From assembly GCF_003259675.1 (NCBI RefSeq), contig NZ_PZJG01000008.1, forward strand, positions 41,826 to 105,825: a stretch of 64,000 nt of DNA, read 5' to 3'. Each line of letters begins with the position of its first letter. Positions within the stretch are counted from its first letter, which is position 1. The stretch is from Macrococcoides bohemicum (lineage in GTDB: Bacteria > Bacillota > Bacilli > Staphylococcales > Staphylococcaceae). Below are positions 9,076 through 18,571 of the stretch, one piece after another. The position numbers and the translations under genes are program-made. The notes under the pieces are model-generated. The model saw nothing but the letters and a program-made list of their open reading frames with translations. It was not told where the DNA came from and searched no databases.

Positions 9076-10434
9076 TTAAACATCTAAATGCCTCTTTCTT
9101 AAAATAAAGTAGAACGGAATACCAATGATAACAAATGCCACACCTAGCATAGAACCGATAAAGTCACTCATTAATGTACTGATGATAATAAATAATCCAC
9201 CCAGTAATGCAACAATTGGAACAATCGGATAAAGCGGCACTGAGTAATCGCGATTCATACCTTTATTGCGTTGTCTTAATAAAAATAGACCGATAAATGC
9301 TGCATTATAGAAGATATAAATAATAAAGATACATACTTCTGATAAGTAATCTGCATTAACGATATCAGGAATGACAATCGTCAGTAATAATAACACCAAA
9401 CTGATAATGTAAACAGCGATTAGTGCACCGATTGGCGATTTAAATTTAGGGCTGACATAGCTGATTGCTTTATCGAATGGTAATAGATGATCATCGGCCA
9501 TCGCAAATGGAATACGTGGGAATGTCATAATTTTACCGTTTAAGCATCCGAATATTGAAATGATAACACCGATATTTACAAATTTAGAACCGAAATCACC
9601 GAATAAAATCTTAGCTGCTTCCGCTGAAGAAGTATTCCCCATACCTACTAATTTATCTGCAGGAATAACATGAAATACAGCGATATTAATCAGGACGTAA
9701 GCAAGTGTTACAACACTTAAGCCGGCAAACATTGCTAACGGTAAATTTCTTTTTGGATTTTTCATTTCTCCGGTTAAGTTTGTTAATAGAATCCATCCAT
9801 CATAGGCGAAAAGCGTTGCTAAAACAGCACGACCAAAGTTAATTTCTTCTTGGTTTTTAATAAGGCTAGTAACGTCTTGACTGAATATACCTTCTTTACC
9901 CCATAATAGACCAAATATGATAATCGCAAATACAGGTATCAATTTACAGATTGTTGTAAATGTCTGCATTGCACCACCTAGACCAGTACCCATAATATTA
10001 AGGATAACAAGGAAAGTAAATGCTGCAATACCGATCCATATACCTAGTGCAGGATCTAGTTCAAAGAAGTTTGTTACTAAAATACCAAAAAATAAAGACA
10101 ATGAAGCGATTATTGCTGGTCCATATATAACAGTTTGCATCCATCCTGTTAAGAATCCCCAGAATGGACCGTAAATATCTCTAATGTAAGCATAAAGACC
10201 ACCTGTTTTAGGAATCTGTGCGCCAACTTCAGCAATTGTAAGTCCTGCTGCAAGCGTTAAAATACCTCCGACAACCCATGCCCAGATTGCCATGTCACTT
10301 GTACCTGCATGATTTAATACGACTGACGGTTTAACGAAAACCCCTGAGCCGATAATTGTACCAATAACGACAGTAATGGCAGTCCAGAAACCTATCGTTT
10401 TTTCCAGTGCCTGTTCTCCATGTTGTTTATTCAT
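9076..10434 (-). CDS. APC-family amino acid permease (SteT/LAT-like)
   Basis: This is a 452-residue, 12-helix amino-acid/polyamine/organocation transporter. The TM1 signature IGTIIGSGVFVKP is intact, followed by AGLTIAEVGAQIPKTGG (TM2) and FAYDGWILLTNLTGEMKNPKRNLP (TM6 region), typical of the LAT/serine-threonine exchanger branch. The ATG at 10434 has AGGGGTG upstream; a GTG start three codons earlier is possible. It is monocistronic and diverges from the sst operon. The substrate is probably neutral amino acids, but it is not determined by sequence. Confidence 0.88.
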   Translation of the reverse strand: MNKQHGEQALEKTIGFWTAITVVIGTIIGSGVFVKPSVVLNHAGTSDMAIWAWVVGGILTLAAGLTIAEVGAQIPKTGGLYAYIRDIYGPFWGFLTGWMQTVIYGPAIIASLSLFFGILVTNFFELDPALGIWIGIAAFTFLVILNIMGTGLGGAMQTFTTICKLIPVFAIIIFGLLWGKEGIFSQDVTSLIKNQEEINFGRAVLATLFAYDGWILLTNLTGEMKNPKRNLPLAMFAGLSVVTLAYVLINIAVFHVIPADKLVGMGNTSSAEAAKILFGDFGSKFVNIGVIISIFGCLNGKIMTFPRIPFAMADDHLLPFDKAISYVSPKFKSPIGALIAVYIISLVLLLLTIVIPDIVNADYLSEVCIFIIYIFYNAAFIGLFLLRQRNKGMNRDYSVPLYPIVPIVALLGGLFIIISTLMSDFIGSMLGVAFVIIGIPFYFILRKRHLDV

Positions 10435-10547
10435 AAAAGTCACCCCTCTGTGTTTTTCTTATTGTTCAATATATCATGGAATAAAGCATTACCAATACAA
10501 CTTTTTTAATAATGTCAAAGTTTTCAACGTATTTTTTTAAATACAGG

Positions 10548-10614
10548 TTGAAAATAATTCTCAGTCTGTTATGATTATAATTGAAAATGTTTCTCAATGA
10601 TAATTATTATCATT
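10548..10614 (+). promoter_or_regulatory. Fur box and promoter of sstABCD
   Basis: A 19-bp palindrome at 10596-10614 (AATGATAATTATTATCATT) is a close match to the Fur operator. Upstream, TTGAAA (10548-10553) and TATGAT (10570-10575), 16 bp apart, form a sigma-A promoter. The operator would therefore cover the transcription start region. Two TTGAAAAT..TTCTCA direct repeats (10548, 10582) flank the -10. Confidence 0.85.
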
Positions 10615-10634
10615 TATGATTGGAGCTCTTGTTA

Positions 10635-11588
10635 ATGAAAATGATGTATGGTCTTATCGCATTAGTATTATTATCGATTGTTTCGATATTTGTAGGGGTG
10701 ATTGATATTTCGCCGCAACATTTAATGCATCTATCAGACAATCAGAAGAATATTTTAATGAATAGTCGTTTCCCGAGGACGCTATCTATCATATTGGCAG
10801 GTGTGGCATTAAGTGTTGCAGGGTTACTGATGCAGCAGCTTACACGTAATAAATTCGTTTCGCCGACGACAGCAGGTACAATGGATTTTGCGAAGTTTGG
10901 TGTATTGATATCAATGATTTTCTTTGCGCAAGCGCCGCTATTAGTAAAACTTGGATTTAGTATTACAACTGCTATTCTCGGAACATTTATGTTTATGTGG
11001 ATTGTTAATCGTGTTAAGTTTAAAGATGCGATATTCATTCCGCTTGTCGGATTGATGCTGGGTAATATCGTTTCCAGCTTAGCAACATTTATGGCATTAA
11101 GATTTAATGCAGTGCAAAGTATTTCTAACTTCTTTGTCGGTGATTTTTCGATGATTACGAAAGGACGTTATGAAGTGCTGTATATCATCATTCCGATGGT
11201 TATTATTATGTACTTCTTTGCACATCACTTTACGATTGTCGGAATGGGAGAGTCGTTTAGTAAGAACTTAGGTATTTCATACAATAAGATAATGAATCTC
11301 GGCGTAGTTATTGCGGCAGTTGTTTCAGCCACTGTCGTCGTAACAATCGGTGTATTACCATTCCTGGGATTGATTGTACCGAATATTGTTGGGCTTTTTG
11401 TCGGGGATCATATGAATAAAGCGTTACCGTACACTGCGCTTCTTGGAGCGATTATTGTAATGATTGCTGATATATTCAGCCGAATTATTATCTTTCCATA
11501 CGAAATACCGATTGGGCTAACGCTAGGCATTTTAGGGAGTGTTGTATTTATGATTATCCTTCTGAAAAGGAGGAAAGAATATGTCTAA
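10635..11588 (+). CDS. sstA: Ferric-siderophore ABC transporter permease SstA
   Basis: This FecCD-family permease (317 aa from MKMMYG) has about nine transmembrane helices. Conserved elements are SRFPRTLSIILAGVALSVAGLLMQ near the N-terminus and the coupling loop and helix around PFLGLIVPNIVG. It pairs with SstB to form the importer channel. I used ATG 10635, nine bases after GGAG; a TTG at 10620 overlaps that ribosome site. It is first in sstABCD, directly downstream of a Fur box, so it should be induced by iron limitation. It matches the staphylococcal sst operon in order and sequence style. Confidence 0.88.
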   Translation: MKMMYGLIALVLLSIVSIFVGVIDISPQHLMHLSDNQKNILMNSRFPRTLSIILAGVALSVAGLLMQQLTRNKFVSPTTAGTMDFAKFGVLISMIFFAQAPLLVKLGFSITTAILGTFMFMWIVNRVKFKDAIFIPLVGLMLGNIVSSLATFMALRFNAVQSISNFFVGDFSMITKGRYEVLYIIIPMVIIMYFFAHHFTIVGMGESFSKNLGISYNKIMNLGVVIAAVVSATVVVTIGVLPFLGLIVPNIVGLFVGDHMNKALPYTALLGAIIVMIADIFSRIIIFPYEIPIGLTLGILGSVVFMIILLKRRKEYV

Positions 11589-12534
11589 TACAACGAAAAA
11601 AGTCTCGTTACTCATTTTTGTGATGATTGCACTGATGATTGGCTTTGTAATGATTCAACTCAACTTGCAAATTTTAGATTATGTACTGCCATCAAGACTG
11701 CGAAAGCTTGCTGCTATTATTTTAGTCGGTGCAGCAATTGGTGTATCGTCACTCATCTTCCAGACGATTACTGAAAATCATTTGCTAACACCATCAGTCA
11801 TCGGTCTTGATGCAGTCTACCTATTTATACAGACCATTATTATTTTCTTTTTCGGAAAACTAGGAGATTTATTCTTTAATGTATATGTGAACTTCTTTAT
11901 TTCCGTTGTTCTGATGATTTTGTTTACATTACTATTATTCAATATCGTCTTTAAGAAAAATACATCTGTTTATTTCGTATTACTGTTTGGGATTGTAATG
12001 GGAACATGCTTTTCTAGTCTTTCGAGCTTTATGCATATGGTGATGAATCCAGATGATTTCTTGTTGTTACAAGATAAACTTTTCGCAAGCTTTAATACGG
12101 TAAATGAAAAGTTATTACTCATCAGCTGTATTATTATCGTGCTGCTACTCATTTATATTTATCGTCACGCACACGAGTTAGATGTATTAAGTTTAGGGAA
12201 CACACACGCAACAAATTTAGGGGTCAACGTTGAAAGATTAACACGTAACATGTTGCTTGTCGTTGCAATATTAGTCAGTATCTCGACTGCACTCGTTGGT
12301 CCGATTACATTTCTAGGTATCATCGTCTGTAACGTAACGTATCAATTTATGCAGACATTTAAGCATCAATATTTAATTATTTCGGTATTTGCAGTATCGG
12401 GCATTACATTATTACTTGGACAAATGATCAATCAATATGTATTTGATGGCACAACAGAAATTACGATATTGATTAACTTTATAGGTGGCGTTTACTTCAT
12501 CTATCTATTATTTAAGGAGGGTGCACATGATTAA
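11581..12534 (+). CDS. sstB: Ferric-siderophore ABC transporter permease SstB
   Basis: This second FecCD-family permease (317 aa) overlaps the end of sstA by 8 bp and has AAAGGAGGAA before its ATG. The family segment LPSRLRKLAAIILVGAAIGVSSLIFQ is present, as are GLDAVYLF (in place of GINSGA) and GPITFLGIIVCN. It is more divergent than SstA from typical FecCD proteins. It would form the heterodimeric permease that carries catechol- or catecholamine-type iron complexes, the substrates reported for Sst in Staphylococcus. Confidence 0.88.
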   Translation: MSNTTKKVSLLIFVMIALMIGFVMIQLNLQILDYVLPSRLRKLAAIILVGAAIGVSSLIFQTITENHLLTPSVIGLDAVYLFIQTIIIFFFGKLGDLFFNVYVNFFISVVLMILFTLLLFNIVFKKNTSVYFVLLFGIVMGTCFSSLSSFMHMVMNPDDFLLLQDKLFASFNTVNEKLLLISCIIIVLLLIYIYRHAHELDVLSLGNTHATNLGVNVERLTRNMLLVVAILVSISTALVGPITFLGIIVCNVTYQFMQTFKHQYLIISVFAVSGITLLLGQMINQYVFDGTTEITILINFIGGVYFIYLLFKEGAHD

Positions 12535-13333
12535 AGTACAACATTTGCACAAAACGATTGGACAGAAAGAAATTCTAAGTGACATTTCCGTGGAAATAAA
12601 AAAAGGTGCAATCACGGCGATTATCGGACCGAATGGAGCCGGTAAAAGTACATTGTTATCAGCAATTACACGTTTAAGTGATTACGATAGAGGTGCTGTA
12701 TTGTTAAATGATGCTCCGGTTGAAGAGATGAAAAGTGATGATATCGCAATGCAACTCGCAGTTTTAAAGCAAAGTAATCATACGAACTTAAAAATCACTG
12801 TTCGTGACTTAGTTAACTTTGGACGTTTTCCTTATTCAAAAGGACGCTTAACAAAAGAAGATCATGCAATTGTTGATGAAGCAATTGAATATTTAGAACT
12901 CAAACCTTTTGAAAATCGCTTCTTAGATGAATTATCAGGCGGACAAAAACAACGCGCATATATCGCGATGACTTTAGCTCAGGATACGGATTATATCTTC
13001 TTAGATGAACCGTTGAATAATTTAGATATGAAACATTCTGTTCAGATGATGCAGTTACTACGTAGATTAGTACGTGAAAAACAAAAGACGATTGTTATCG
13101 TAATTCATGATATTAACTTTGCATCATGTTATGCAGATTATATCATTGCATTAAAAGATGGTGTCGTATTATTAGACGGGAAGAAAGAAGATGTTATCAC
13201 AACTGAAAAGTTAAAAGCAGTATACGATATGGACATTCAAATTGAATGTATCTTCGGTCAGCAAATCTGTGTTTATTTTGATGATGAACACATGACCGTT
13301 GATGAATTTATAGAAGAAGTGCAGGCAGTATAA
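12527..13333 (+). CDS. sstC: Ferric-siderophore ABC transporter ATPase SstC
   Basis: This FepC-type ATPase (268 aa) has Walker A GPNGAGKST, the Q-loop Gln in LAVLKQSNHTN, signature LSGGQKQR, Walker B YIFLDEP with LNNLD, and the switch His in IVIHDIN. The start at 12527 has AAGGAGGGTG upstream and sits inside the sstB stop (ATGATTAA), so the genes are coupled. A 95-bp gap with no terminator separates it from sstD. Confidence 0.93.
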   Translation: MIKVQHLHKTIGQKEILSDISVEIKKGAITAIIGPNGAGKSTLLSAITRLSDYDRGAVLLNDAPVEEMKSDDIAMQLAVLKQSNHTNLKITVRDLVNFGRFPYSKGRLTKEDHAIVDEAIEYLELKPFENRFLDELSGGQKQRAYIAMTLAQDTDYIFLDEPLNNLDMKHSVQMMQLLRRLVREKQKTIVIVIHDINFASCYADYIIALKDGVVLLDGKKEDVITTEKLKAVYDMDIQIECIFGQQICVYFDDEHMTVDEFIEEVQAV

Positions 13334-13428
13334 TTCAAGTTCTTGAAAGGAGTGTTGCCGGGTAGTTTTTAATGTAGGGCTAATTTATTTACAGGGGAAT
13401 AATACATATATCAAAGGAGAATATAGGA

Positions 13429-14466
13429 ATGAAACGTATTTTTAGTTTAGTATTAACTTTAGCTTTAATTATTGTGTTAGCAGCATGTGGTAATGACAAA
13501 GAAAGTACAAAATCAGAAGATAAGACAGCAGGAGACTCAGATAAGGCTGAAACGATTAAAATTGAAAATAAATACAAGCTAATGGGTGAAAAAGAAGACG
13601 GCAGTGACGCAAAAGACGTAACTGAAACAGTAGAAGTGTCGAAAAACCCAAAAAATATTGCAGTATTTGACTACGGAACATTGGCAACGATGCAGGAATT
13701 AGGTGTCGATGGTGAAGTTAAAGGATTACCTAAAGGTGAAGGCAATCGCAGTGTTCCATCATTCCTTGAAAACTTTAAAGATGATAAATATACAAACTTA
13801 GGAAGCTTAAGAGAACCTAATTTTGAGAAATTAGCTGAACAACAACCAGAATTAATCTTAATTTCTGGACGCCAGGCAACACAAAAAGTAATGGAAGAAA
13901 TGAAAAAAGCAGCACCAGACGCTACTATTTTATATGTTGGTACTGATGATACGAAGTATATCGAAAGCGTAAAAGAAAATACTGAAAATATCGGTAAAAT
14001 TTTTGGTAAAGAAAAAGAAGCAACAACATTAATTGATGATTTAGACAAAAAGATTGAAGAAGTAAAAGCAATGACTGAAAAGTCTAAAGACAAAGGATTA
14101 TTTGTATTAGCCAATGAAGGTGAATTATCTGTATTTGGAAAAGGTGGACGTTTCGGATTTATTCATGATGTATTAGGCGTGAAAGAAGCGGACAAAAATA
14201 TTCAGGCAAAAGGACACGGACAAGTTATTAACTTTGAATATATTAACAAAACAAATCCGGATATCATCTATGCGATGGATCGTGGAGTAGCAGTTGGTGG
14301 TAAATCATCTGCGAAACAAGCATTATCTAACGATGTTATTAAAGACGTAAGTGCAGTGAAAAATGATAAAGTCGTAGAAATCGATCCGTACTTATGGTAT
14401 TTCTCAGGTGGCGGGGCAGTCACTGTTATAAAACAAATTGAAGAAGTAGAAAAAGCATACAAATAA
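13429..14466 (+). CDS. sstD: Siderophore-binding lipoprotein SstD
   Basis: This 345-residue lipoprotein has a signal peptide ending in the lipobox LAAC (Cys20), a polar charged linker, and a class III (BtuF/FepB-type) binding domain. Segments such as KYKLMGEKEDGSDAKDV, LPKGEG, FKDDKYTN and the final YLWYFSGG closely follow staphylococcal SstD. It is anchored outside the membrane and hands ferric siderophore or catecholamine complexes to SstAB. It has its own ribosome site (AAAGGAGAA) and is followed by a strong terminator. Confidence 0.93.
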   Translation: MKRIFSLVLTLALIIVLAACGNDKESTKSEDKTAGDSDKAETIKIENKYKLMGEKEDGSDAKDVTETVEVSKNPKNIAVFDYGTLATMQELGVDGEVKGLPKGEGNRSVPSFLENFKDDKYTNLGSLREPNFEKLAEQQPELILISGRQATQKVMEEMKKAAPDATILYVGTDDTKYIESVKENTENIGKIFGKEKEATTLIDDLDKKIEEVKAMTEKSKDKGLFVLANEGELSVFGKGGRFGFIHDVLGVKEADKNIQAKGHGQVINFEYINKTNPDIIYAMDRGVAVGGKSSAKQALSNDVIKDVSAVKNDKVVEIDPYLWYFSGGGAVTVIKQIEEVEKAYK

Positions 14467-14603
14467 AATTAAAACACAATAATCAAAATAGATTACCAGC
14501 AAATAACCTTACTTATGATAATTGTAAAAATATAGAAAGACGATTATGCTAATAGTAAGGAATTTGTATGGTGAGAACATATTTACTTATGATTAGAATC
14601 ATT

Positions 14604-14637
14604 CGCCTGCAAATGCATAAGCATTGCAGGCGTTTTT
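14604..14637 (+). terminator. Terminator after sstD
   Basis: CGCCTGCAAATGC pairs with GCATTGCAGGCG (one bulged A) and is followed by TTTTTG. It lies about 140 bp after the sstD stop. The stretch between holds an AT-rich tract with Fur-like half sites too weak to call. Confidence 0.85.
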
Positions 14638-14666
14638 GATTTTTAAAAGAGAGAAGGGTTGATGAT

Positions 14667-15197
14667 ATGAAAGACATATTTACGAAGAAATTTTTAATGA
14701 TGGCTCTGATACTTATTGGAATATTTGCGATAGGTATTTCAATTCAAAATTTAATGAACCCACAAAAGTTGCCGAAAGTAACGAAAAATCAGATTGTCCA
14801 ATTGGAGAGCAGTACATTTCCAACAGAAAAAGAAGCACAAGAAGCTGTGGGGAAACAACTATTTGATGGCGTCAAGGAAAGTGGTATATCTTTAAGTTCT
14901 AATGCAAATGAATCGGGTATCGGTATATATGCGTATTATGATGGCAAGACAAAAGACTATGTCACAACGTATTATATCCTAAAGAATAAAGATGAATATC
15001 AGGTTAAGATAGGTAAAGTCAATGTGACTTATCAAAAAGGTGATAAAAAAATGTGGACAGATAAAATCGATGGTCATGTCTACAACTGTTATATCAATGA
15101 TTATAGAAGATTTAGAGAAGTTGATGAAAAAGAGGAAAGAGCATCTACAGTCACACTACATAATGATGGCGCAATACATGTTGTCCAGGAAAAATAA
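14667..15197 (+). CDS. Uncharacterised membrane-anchored protein
   Basis: This 176-residue protein has one N-terminal membrane helix (about residues 9-28) and an extracytoplasmic domain of about 145 residues rich in Lys, Tyr and beta-prone segments. No lipobox cysteine is present, so it is probably an uncleaved anchor. A GAAGGG ribosome site precedes the ATG. It stands alone between the sstD terminator and the hemQ terminator. I do not recognise the family. Its place beside an iron locus may be chance. Confidence 0.7.
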   Translation: MKDIFTKKFLMMALILIGIFAIGISIQNLMNPQKLPKVTKNQIVQLESSTFPTEKEAQEAVGKQLFDGVKESGISLSSNANESGIGIYAYYDGKTKDYVTTYYILKNKDEYQVKIGKVNVTYQKGDKKMWTDKIDGHVYNCYINDYRRFREVDEKEERASTVTLHNDGAIHVVQEK

Positions 15198-15313
15198 AAT
15201 GGTTGGTTTGATTGAAGTATTGTAGTGAAGAAAGGGAAGTGTCGTCAAAAACGATTTGAGGTCACTTCTGAACATGCACTACATAGATTATGAAGTTCAA
15301 CTTCAGTCTACTC

Positions 15314-15343
15314 GCAAAAAAAGACAACCCCAAAAGGTTGTCT
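15314..15343 (-). terminator. Terminator of hemQ
   Basis: Read on the minus strand, AGACAACC pairs with GGTTGTCT around a 6-nt loop and is followed by TTTTTTT. The 115 bp between it and the plus-strand gene ending at 15197 hold nothing I can identify. Confidence 0.88.
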
Positions 15344-15355
15344 CATAACGATATA

Positions 15356-16105
15356 TTAAACTGTAAATAATCCCTGTAAATCTTCTGTTTTTAAGATGTT
15401 ACCAACATAGAATGAACCGAATTCACCGTAACGCGCTGATACTTCATCGAAACGCATTTCGTATACTAACTTCTTAAATTGTAATACGTCGTCTGAGAAT
15501 AAAGTAACGCCCCACTCGTAATCGTCAAATCCAACTGATCCTGTAATGAACTGTTTAACGATACCTGCATACCCACGTCCGATCATACCGTGTGAACGCA
15601 TTAATCCTTTGCGGTGATCCATATCTAACATGTACCAGTTATCTTCACCTTGGCGTCGTTTATCCATTGGATAGAAACATACATACTCAGAGCGTGGTAA
15701 TTCTGGATATAATCTTGCTTTAATATGTGGGTTCTCGTATGGATCTTCGTCAGAGCCTTGTGCAAGATAGTTACTTAACTCAATTACTGATACGTAAGAA
15801 TATGTTGGGATTAAGTAATCACGAATTGCTAATTTATTAAATTCAGTTTCAACCGCTGTTAAATCTTTCATTTCCGGACGTAACATCCAAAGCATTAAAT
15901 CGGCTTTTTGACCTGTAATGTTATAAAGCGCGTAAGAACCTTCTTTAGCTACATGATTTTCTTCTAATTTATTGATAAATTCACGGAATTCTTCAATCAT
16001 TTTTGTACGGTCTTCTGCTTCAACTAATTTTAAGCTTGTGAAATCAATGGCATAAAATAAGTGCAAGCTATACCAACCGTCTAATGTTTTTGCTGCTTCG
16101 TTCAT
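15356..16105 (-). CDS. hemQ: Coproheme decarboxylase HemQ
   Basis: This chlorite-dismutase-fold enzyme (249 aa) catalyses the last step of the Gram-positive coproporphyrin-dependent heme pathway, coproheme III to heme b. The residues known to be needed in S. aureus HemQ are in place: Tyr145 and Lys149 (in [10 protein letters not shown]) and a proximal His at 172 (RSHGMIG). The N-terminal ferredoxin-like half ([16 protein letters not shown]) is typical. It is monocistronic, diverges from pta, and has an AGGAGAG ribosome site. Confidence 0.96.
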   Translation of the reverse strand: MNEAAKTLDGWYSLHLFYAIDFTSLKLVEAEDRTKMIEEFREFINKLEENHVAKEGSYALYNITGQKADLMLWMLRPEMKDLTAVETEFNKLAIRDYLIPTYSYVSVIELSNYLAQGSDEDPYENPHIKARLYPELPRSEYVCFYPMDKRRQGEDNWYMLDMDHRKGLMRSHGMIGRGYAGIVKQFITGSVGFDDYEWGVTLFSDDVLQFKKLVYEMRFDEVSARYGEFGSFYVGNILKTEDLQGLFTV

Positions 16106-16214
16106 TGTCCATCTCTCCTCTAATTGTAATCATTATTATTCTAACATATCTCGAAACATATGTATGTTCGAAGATTTTACATATTGATGACGTGTAATTT
16201 ATATAAAAAGAGTC

Positions 16215-16220
16215 TATAAT
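16215..16220 (+). promoter_or_regulatory. Likely -10 element of pta
   Basis: A perfect TATAAT lies 38 bp before the pta start. No well-spaced -35 was found, so the exact promoter is uncertain. Confidence 0.5.
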
Positions 16221-16257
16221 AGTTAATGGGGATGAATCAAAATTTCAGGAGGCTATT

Positions 16258-17247
16258 ATGGCTAAATTATTAGATGTATTAAATGAAAAACTTTCCGGTA
16301 AAAATGTGAAGATCGTTTTACCGGAAGGAACAGACGAGCGTGTATTACAAGCAGCTGTTGAATTACACAAAGGTGATAAAGTATCACCAATCGTTTTAGG
16401 GAACGTGGAAGAAGTACAAGCGCTTGCTGAAAATTTAGGTTTATCAATTGACGGAATTGAATTAATGGATCCAACAAACAACGAATTACGTGAAGAATTA
16501 ATCGCGAAGTTTGTTGAGCGTCGTAAAGGTAAAGCGACAGAAGAGCAAGCGACACAAATGCTAAATGATCCGAACTATTTCGGTACGATGTTAGTTTATA
16601 CAGGTCGTGCAGCAGGTCTTGTATCAGGAGCAGCACATTCTACAGCAGATACTGTACGTCCAGCTTTACAAATCATCAAGACTAAACCAGGTGTTTCTCG
16701 TACATCAGGCGTATTCTTTATGATTCGCGAAGACGAGCAGTACTTAATGGGTGATTGCGCAATCAATCCAGAACTTGATGCAACTGCTTTAGCTGAAATC
16801 GGTATCGAGTCTGCTAAGACTGCAAAAGCTTTCGGTATGGAACCTAAAGTTGCGATGTTATCTTTCTCTACTAAAGGTTCAGCAAAAACACCTGAAACTG
16901 AAAAAGTTGTAGAAGCAACACGCTTAGCACAAGAAAAATTAGCTTCAGAAGCTGATTTAGAAGGCGTAGTTATTGACGGAGAATTCCAATTTGATGCTGC
17001 ATTCGTACCATCAGTAGCAGCGAAAAAAGCACCAGAATCACCAATTCAAGGTGACGCAAATGTATTCGTATTCCCTAGCTTAGAAGCTGGTAATATCGGT
17101 TACAAAATTGCGCAACGCTTGGGTGGATTTGATGCTGTAGGTCCAATCTTACAAGGATTAAATGCACCAGTGAATGATTTATCACGTGGATGTTCAACAG
17201 AAGATGTTGTTTCATTATCAATCATCACTGCAGCACAATCTTTATAA
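16258..17247 (+). CDS. pta: Phosphate acetyltransferase
   Basis: This 329-residue short-form Pta interconverts acetyl-CoA and acetyl phosphate, the first step of overflow acetate production. Family segments include VLPEGTDERVLQAA, GRAAGLVSGAAHSTADTVRPALQII, the MGDCAINPELDA motif and VFVFPSLEAGNIGYKI. The ATG has CAGGAGG upstream. lipL follows after only 3 bp, so the two are co-transcribed, as in bacilli. Confidence 0.96.
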   Translation: MAKLLDVLNEKLSGKNVKIVLPEGTDERVLQAAVELHKGDKVSPIVLGNVEEVQALAENLGLSIDGIELMDPTNNELREELIAKFVERRKGKATEEQATQMLNDPNYFGTMLVYTGRAAGLVSGAAHSTADTVRPALQIIKTKPGVSRTSGVFFMIREDEQYLMGDCAINPELDATALAEIGIESAKTAKAFGMEPKVAMLSFSTKGSAKTPETEKVVEATRLAQEKLASEADLEGVVIDGEFQFDAAFVPSVAAKKAPESPIQGDANVFVFPSLEAGNIGYKIAQRLGGFDAVGPILQGLNAPVNDLSRGCSTEDVVSLSIITAAQSL

Positions 17248-17250
17248 TAG

Positions 17251-18090
17251 ATGACGAAGTCAATTTTTGAAGAGAATTGGCAATACGTAGATCATACGCG
17301 AGGACTGCAGCCAATGCAGTCCTTTGCTTTTGATGATATGTACTGTCATTTAATTGGACAACAAAATCATGATAGTGTGGTACGCACTTGGATTCATGAT
17401 CATGTCATTATTCTCGGTATGCACGATGTACGTCTGCCTTATATTGAAGAGGGAATAGCGTTCCTAAACAATCATGGGTATGGTGCTATTGTTCGTAATT
17501 CAGGCGGTTTAGGTGTGGTACTCGATGCAGGTGTACTCAATATTTCGATTATATTTCCCGGAGATATTACATTTTCAATTGATGCGGGATATGAATATAT
17601 GTATGAACTGATTCAGGAGATGTTTAAAGATTATCATAAACATATTGAAGCGAAAGAAATCGTTCATTCATATTGCCCGGGAAGTTACGATTTAAGTATT
17701 GATAATAAGAAATTTGCAGGTATTTCACAACGTCGTGTAAAAGACGGTATCGCGGTCCAGATTTATCTTAGTGTCGAAGGCAGCGGGAGCGCACGTGCTG
17801 AACTGATGCGTCAATTTTATGATGTGGCACGTCGCGGTGAAGCTACGAAATTTAGGTATCCTGAAATAGATCCTGAGTGTATGGCGAGTCTATCAGAATT
17901 GCTCGGTGTGGAGCTTACAGTAGACGAAGTCATATTCAAATTACTGTATGCTATGAAAGACTTAAGTGCAACTTTATCAAATAATGAGATGACAGATGCT
18001 ATGTGGACGTTGTATAATAATTACTTCGAACGCATGACTGAACGCAACGCAAAAATAAAAATTAATCAAGGTGGTGAAGCAAATGCGTAA
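17251..18090 (+). CDS. lipL: Lipoyl/octanoyl-[GcvH]:protein N-transferase LipL
   Basis: This lipoate-ligase-fold amidotransferase (279 aa) moves octanoyl or lipoyl groups from GcvH to the E2 subunits of 2-oxoacid dehydrogenases. It has the catalytic-type cysteine in [11 protein letters not shown] and the [13 protein letters not shown] loop in place of the RRxSGGGxVYHD of true ligases. The [19 protein letters not shown] strand carries the conserved Lys. A lipL next to pta is the Bacillus/Staphylococcus arrangement. The C-terminus overlaps the next gene's start by 8 bp. Confidence 0.9.
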   Translation: MTKSIFEENWQYVDHTRGLQPMQSFAFDDMYCHLIGQQNHDSVVRTWIHDHVIILGMHDVRLPYIEEGIAFLNNHGYGAIVRNSGGLGVVLDAGVLNISIIFPGDITFSIDAGYEYMYELIQEMFKDYHKHIEAKEIVHSYCPGSYDLSIDNKKFAGISQRRVKDGIAVQIYLSVEGSGSARAELMRQFYDVARRGEATKFRYPEIDPECMASLSELLGVELTVDEVIFKLLYAMKDLSATLSNNEMTDAMWTLYNNYFERMTERNAKIKINQGGEANA

Positions 18091-18409
18091 TAAGTTTCAA
18101 GTGTGCGATGATTGCCAAGGCGTATGTCTTAGAACATTGCTACCGAAGTTAGAGAAGTTAGATCCAGATGCTGAAGTTGAAATCGCATGCCAGTCTTACT
18201 GTGGACCAGGTAGACGAAAAACTTTCGCATTTGTCAATAATCGCCCTCTAGCAGCTGCAACTGAAGAAGAACTACTTGAAAAAGTTGAGAAACGTTTAGC
18301 ACAGAAACGCGATCCTGAAGAGGAAGCGAGACTTGCCAAACGTAACGCTGAACGTAAACGTCGTTTAGACGAACAGAACGCGAAGCTGAAAGAGAAATTG
18401 AAGAGATAG
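18083..18409 (+). CDS. Cysteine-rich DUF1450-like protein
   Basis: This 108-residue protein begins [15 protein letters not shown], so it has a CxxCxxxC cluster near the N-terminus. A second pair occurs in [18 protein letters not shown]. The second half is a long highly charged helix ([16 protein letters not shown]), probably a coiled coil or a nucleic-acid-facing basic tail. The first half resembles DUF1450 (YuzB-like, thioredoxin-like fold). The chosen start (18083) has AAGGTGGTGA upstream. Four to five cysteines in a small protein suggest a metal or Fe-S site, but the function is unknown. Confidence 0.7.
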   Translation: MRNKFQVCDDCQGVCLRTLLPKLEKLDPDAEVEIACQSYCGPGRRKTFAFVNNRPLAAATEEELLEKVEKRLAQKRDPEEEARLAKRNAERKRRLDEQNAKLKEKLKR

Positions 18410-18414
18410 ATGTA

Positions 18415-18444
18415 GAGGCTGGGACAATTGTTCCAGTCTCTTTA
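18415..18444 (+). terminator. Terminator of the pta-lipL transcript
   Basis: GAGGCTGGGACA pairs imperfectly (G.U) with TGTTCCAGTCTC and is followed by TTTAATTT. It is of the same family as the hairpin at 6543. Confidence 0.8.
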
Positions 18445-18484
18445 ATTTGAATTATTCCTCTTTACAATCCTACATACTTCTTTA

Positions 18485-18498
18485 ATGTAAATTTACAT
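18485..18498. promoter_or_regulatory. Perfect 14-bp palindrome upstream of the ATP-grasp gene
   Basis: ATGTAAATTTACAT lies 74 bp before the ATP-grasp gene. A -10-like TATAAC follows at 18531-18536. Its place suggests an operator, but I cannot name the regulator. Confidence 0.45.
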
Positions 18499-18571
18499 GA
18501 GTTTAACATCCCTTTGATATGCTTAGTTTGTATAACGATATGAATGAATCAATAGAAGGGTGGAACGATTC

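Noticed and set aside
14516..14603. Possible Fur boxes downstream of sstD
   Set aside because: Half-sites such as TGATAATTGTAA and TGATTAGAATCA are present but neither reaches the 7-1-7 or 19-bp consensus, and no promoter is evident.
16151..16171. Palindrome-like sequence between hemQ and pta
   Set aside because: CGAAACATATGTATGTTCG looks symmetrical, but the arms mismatch at two or more positions; too weak to call an operator.
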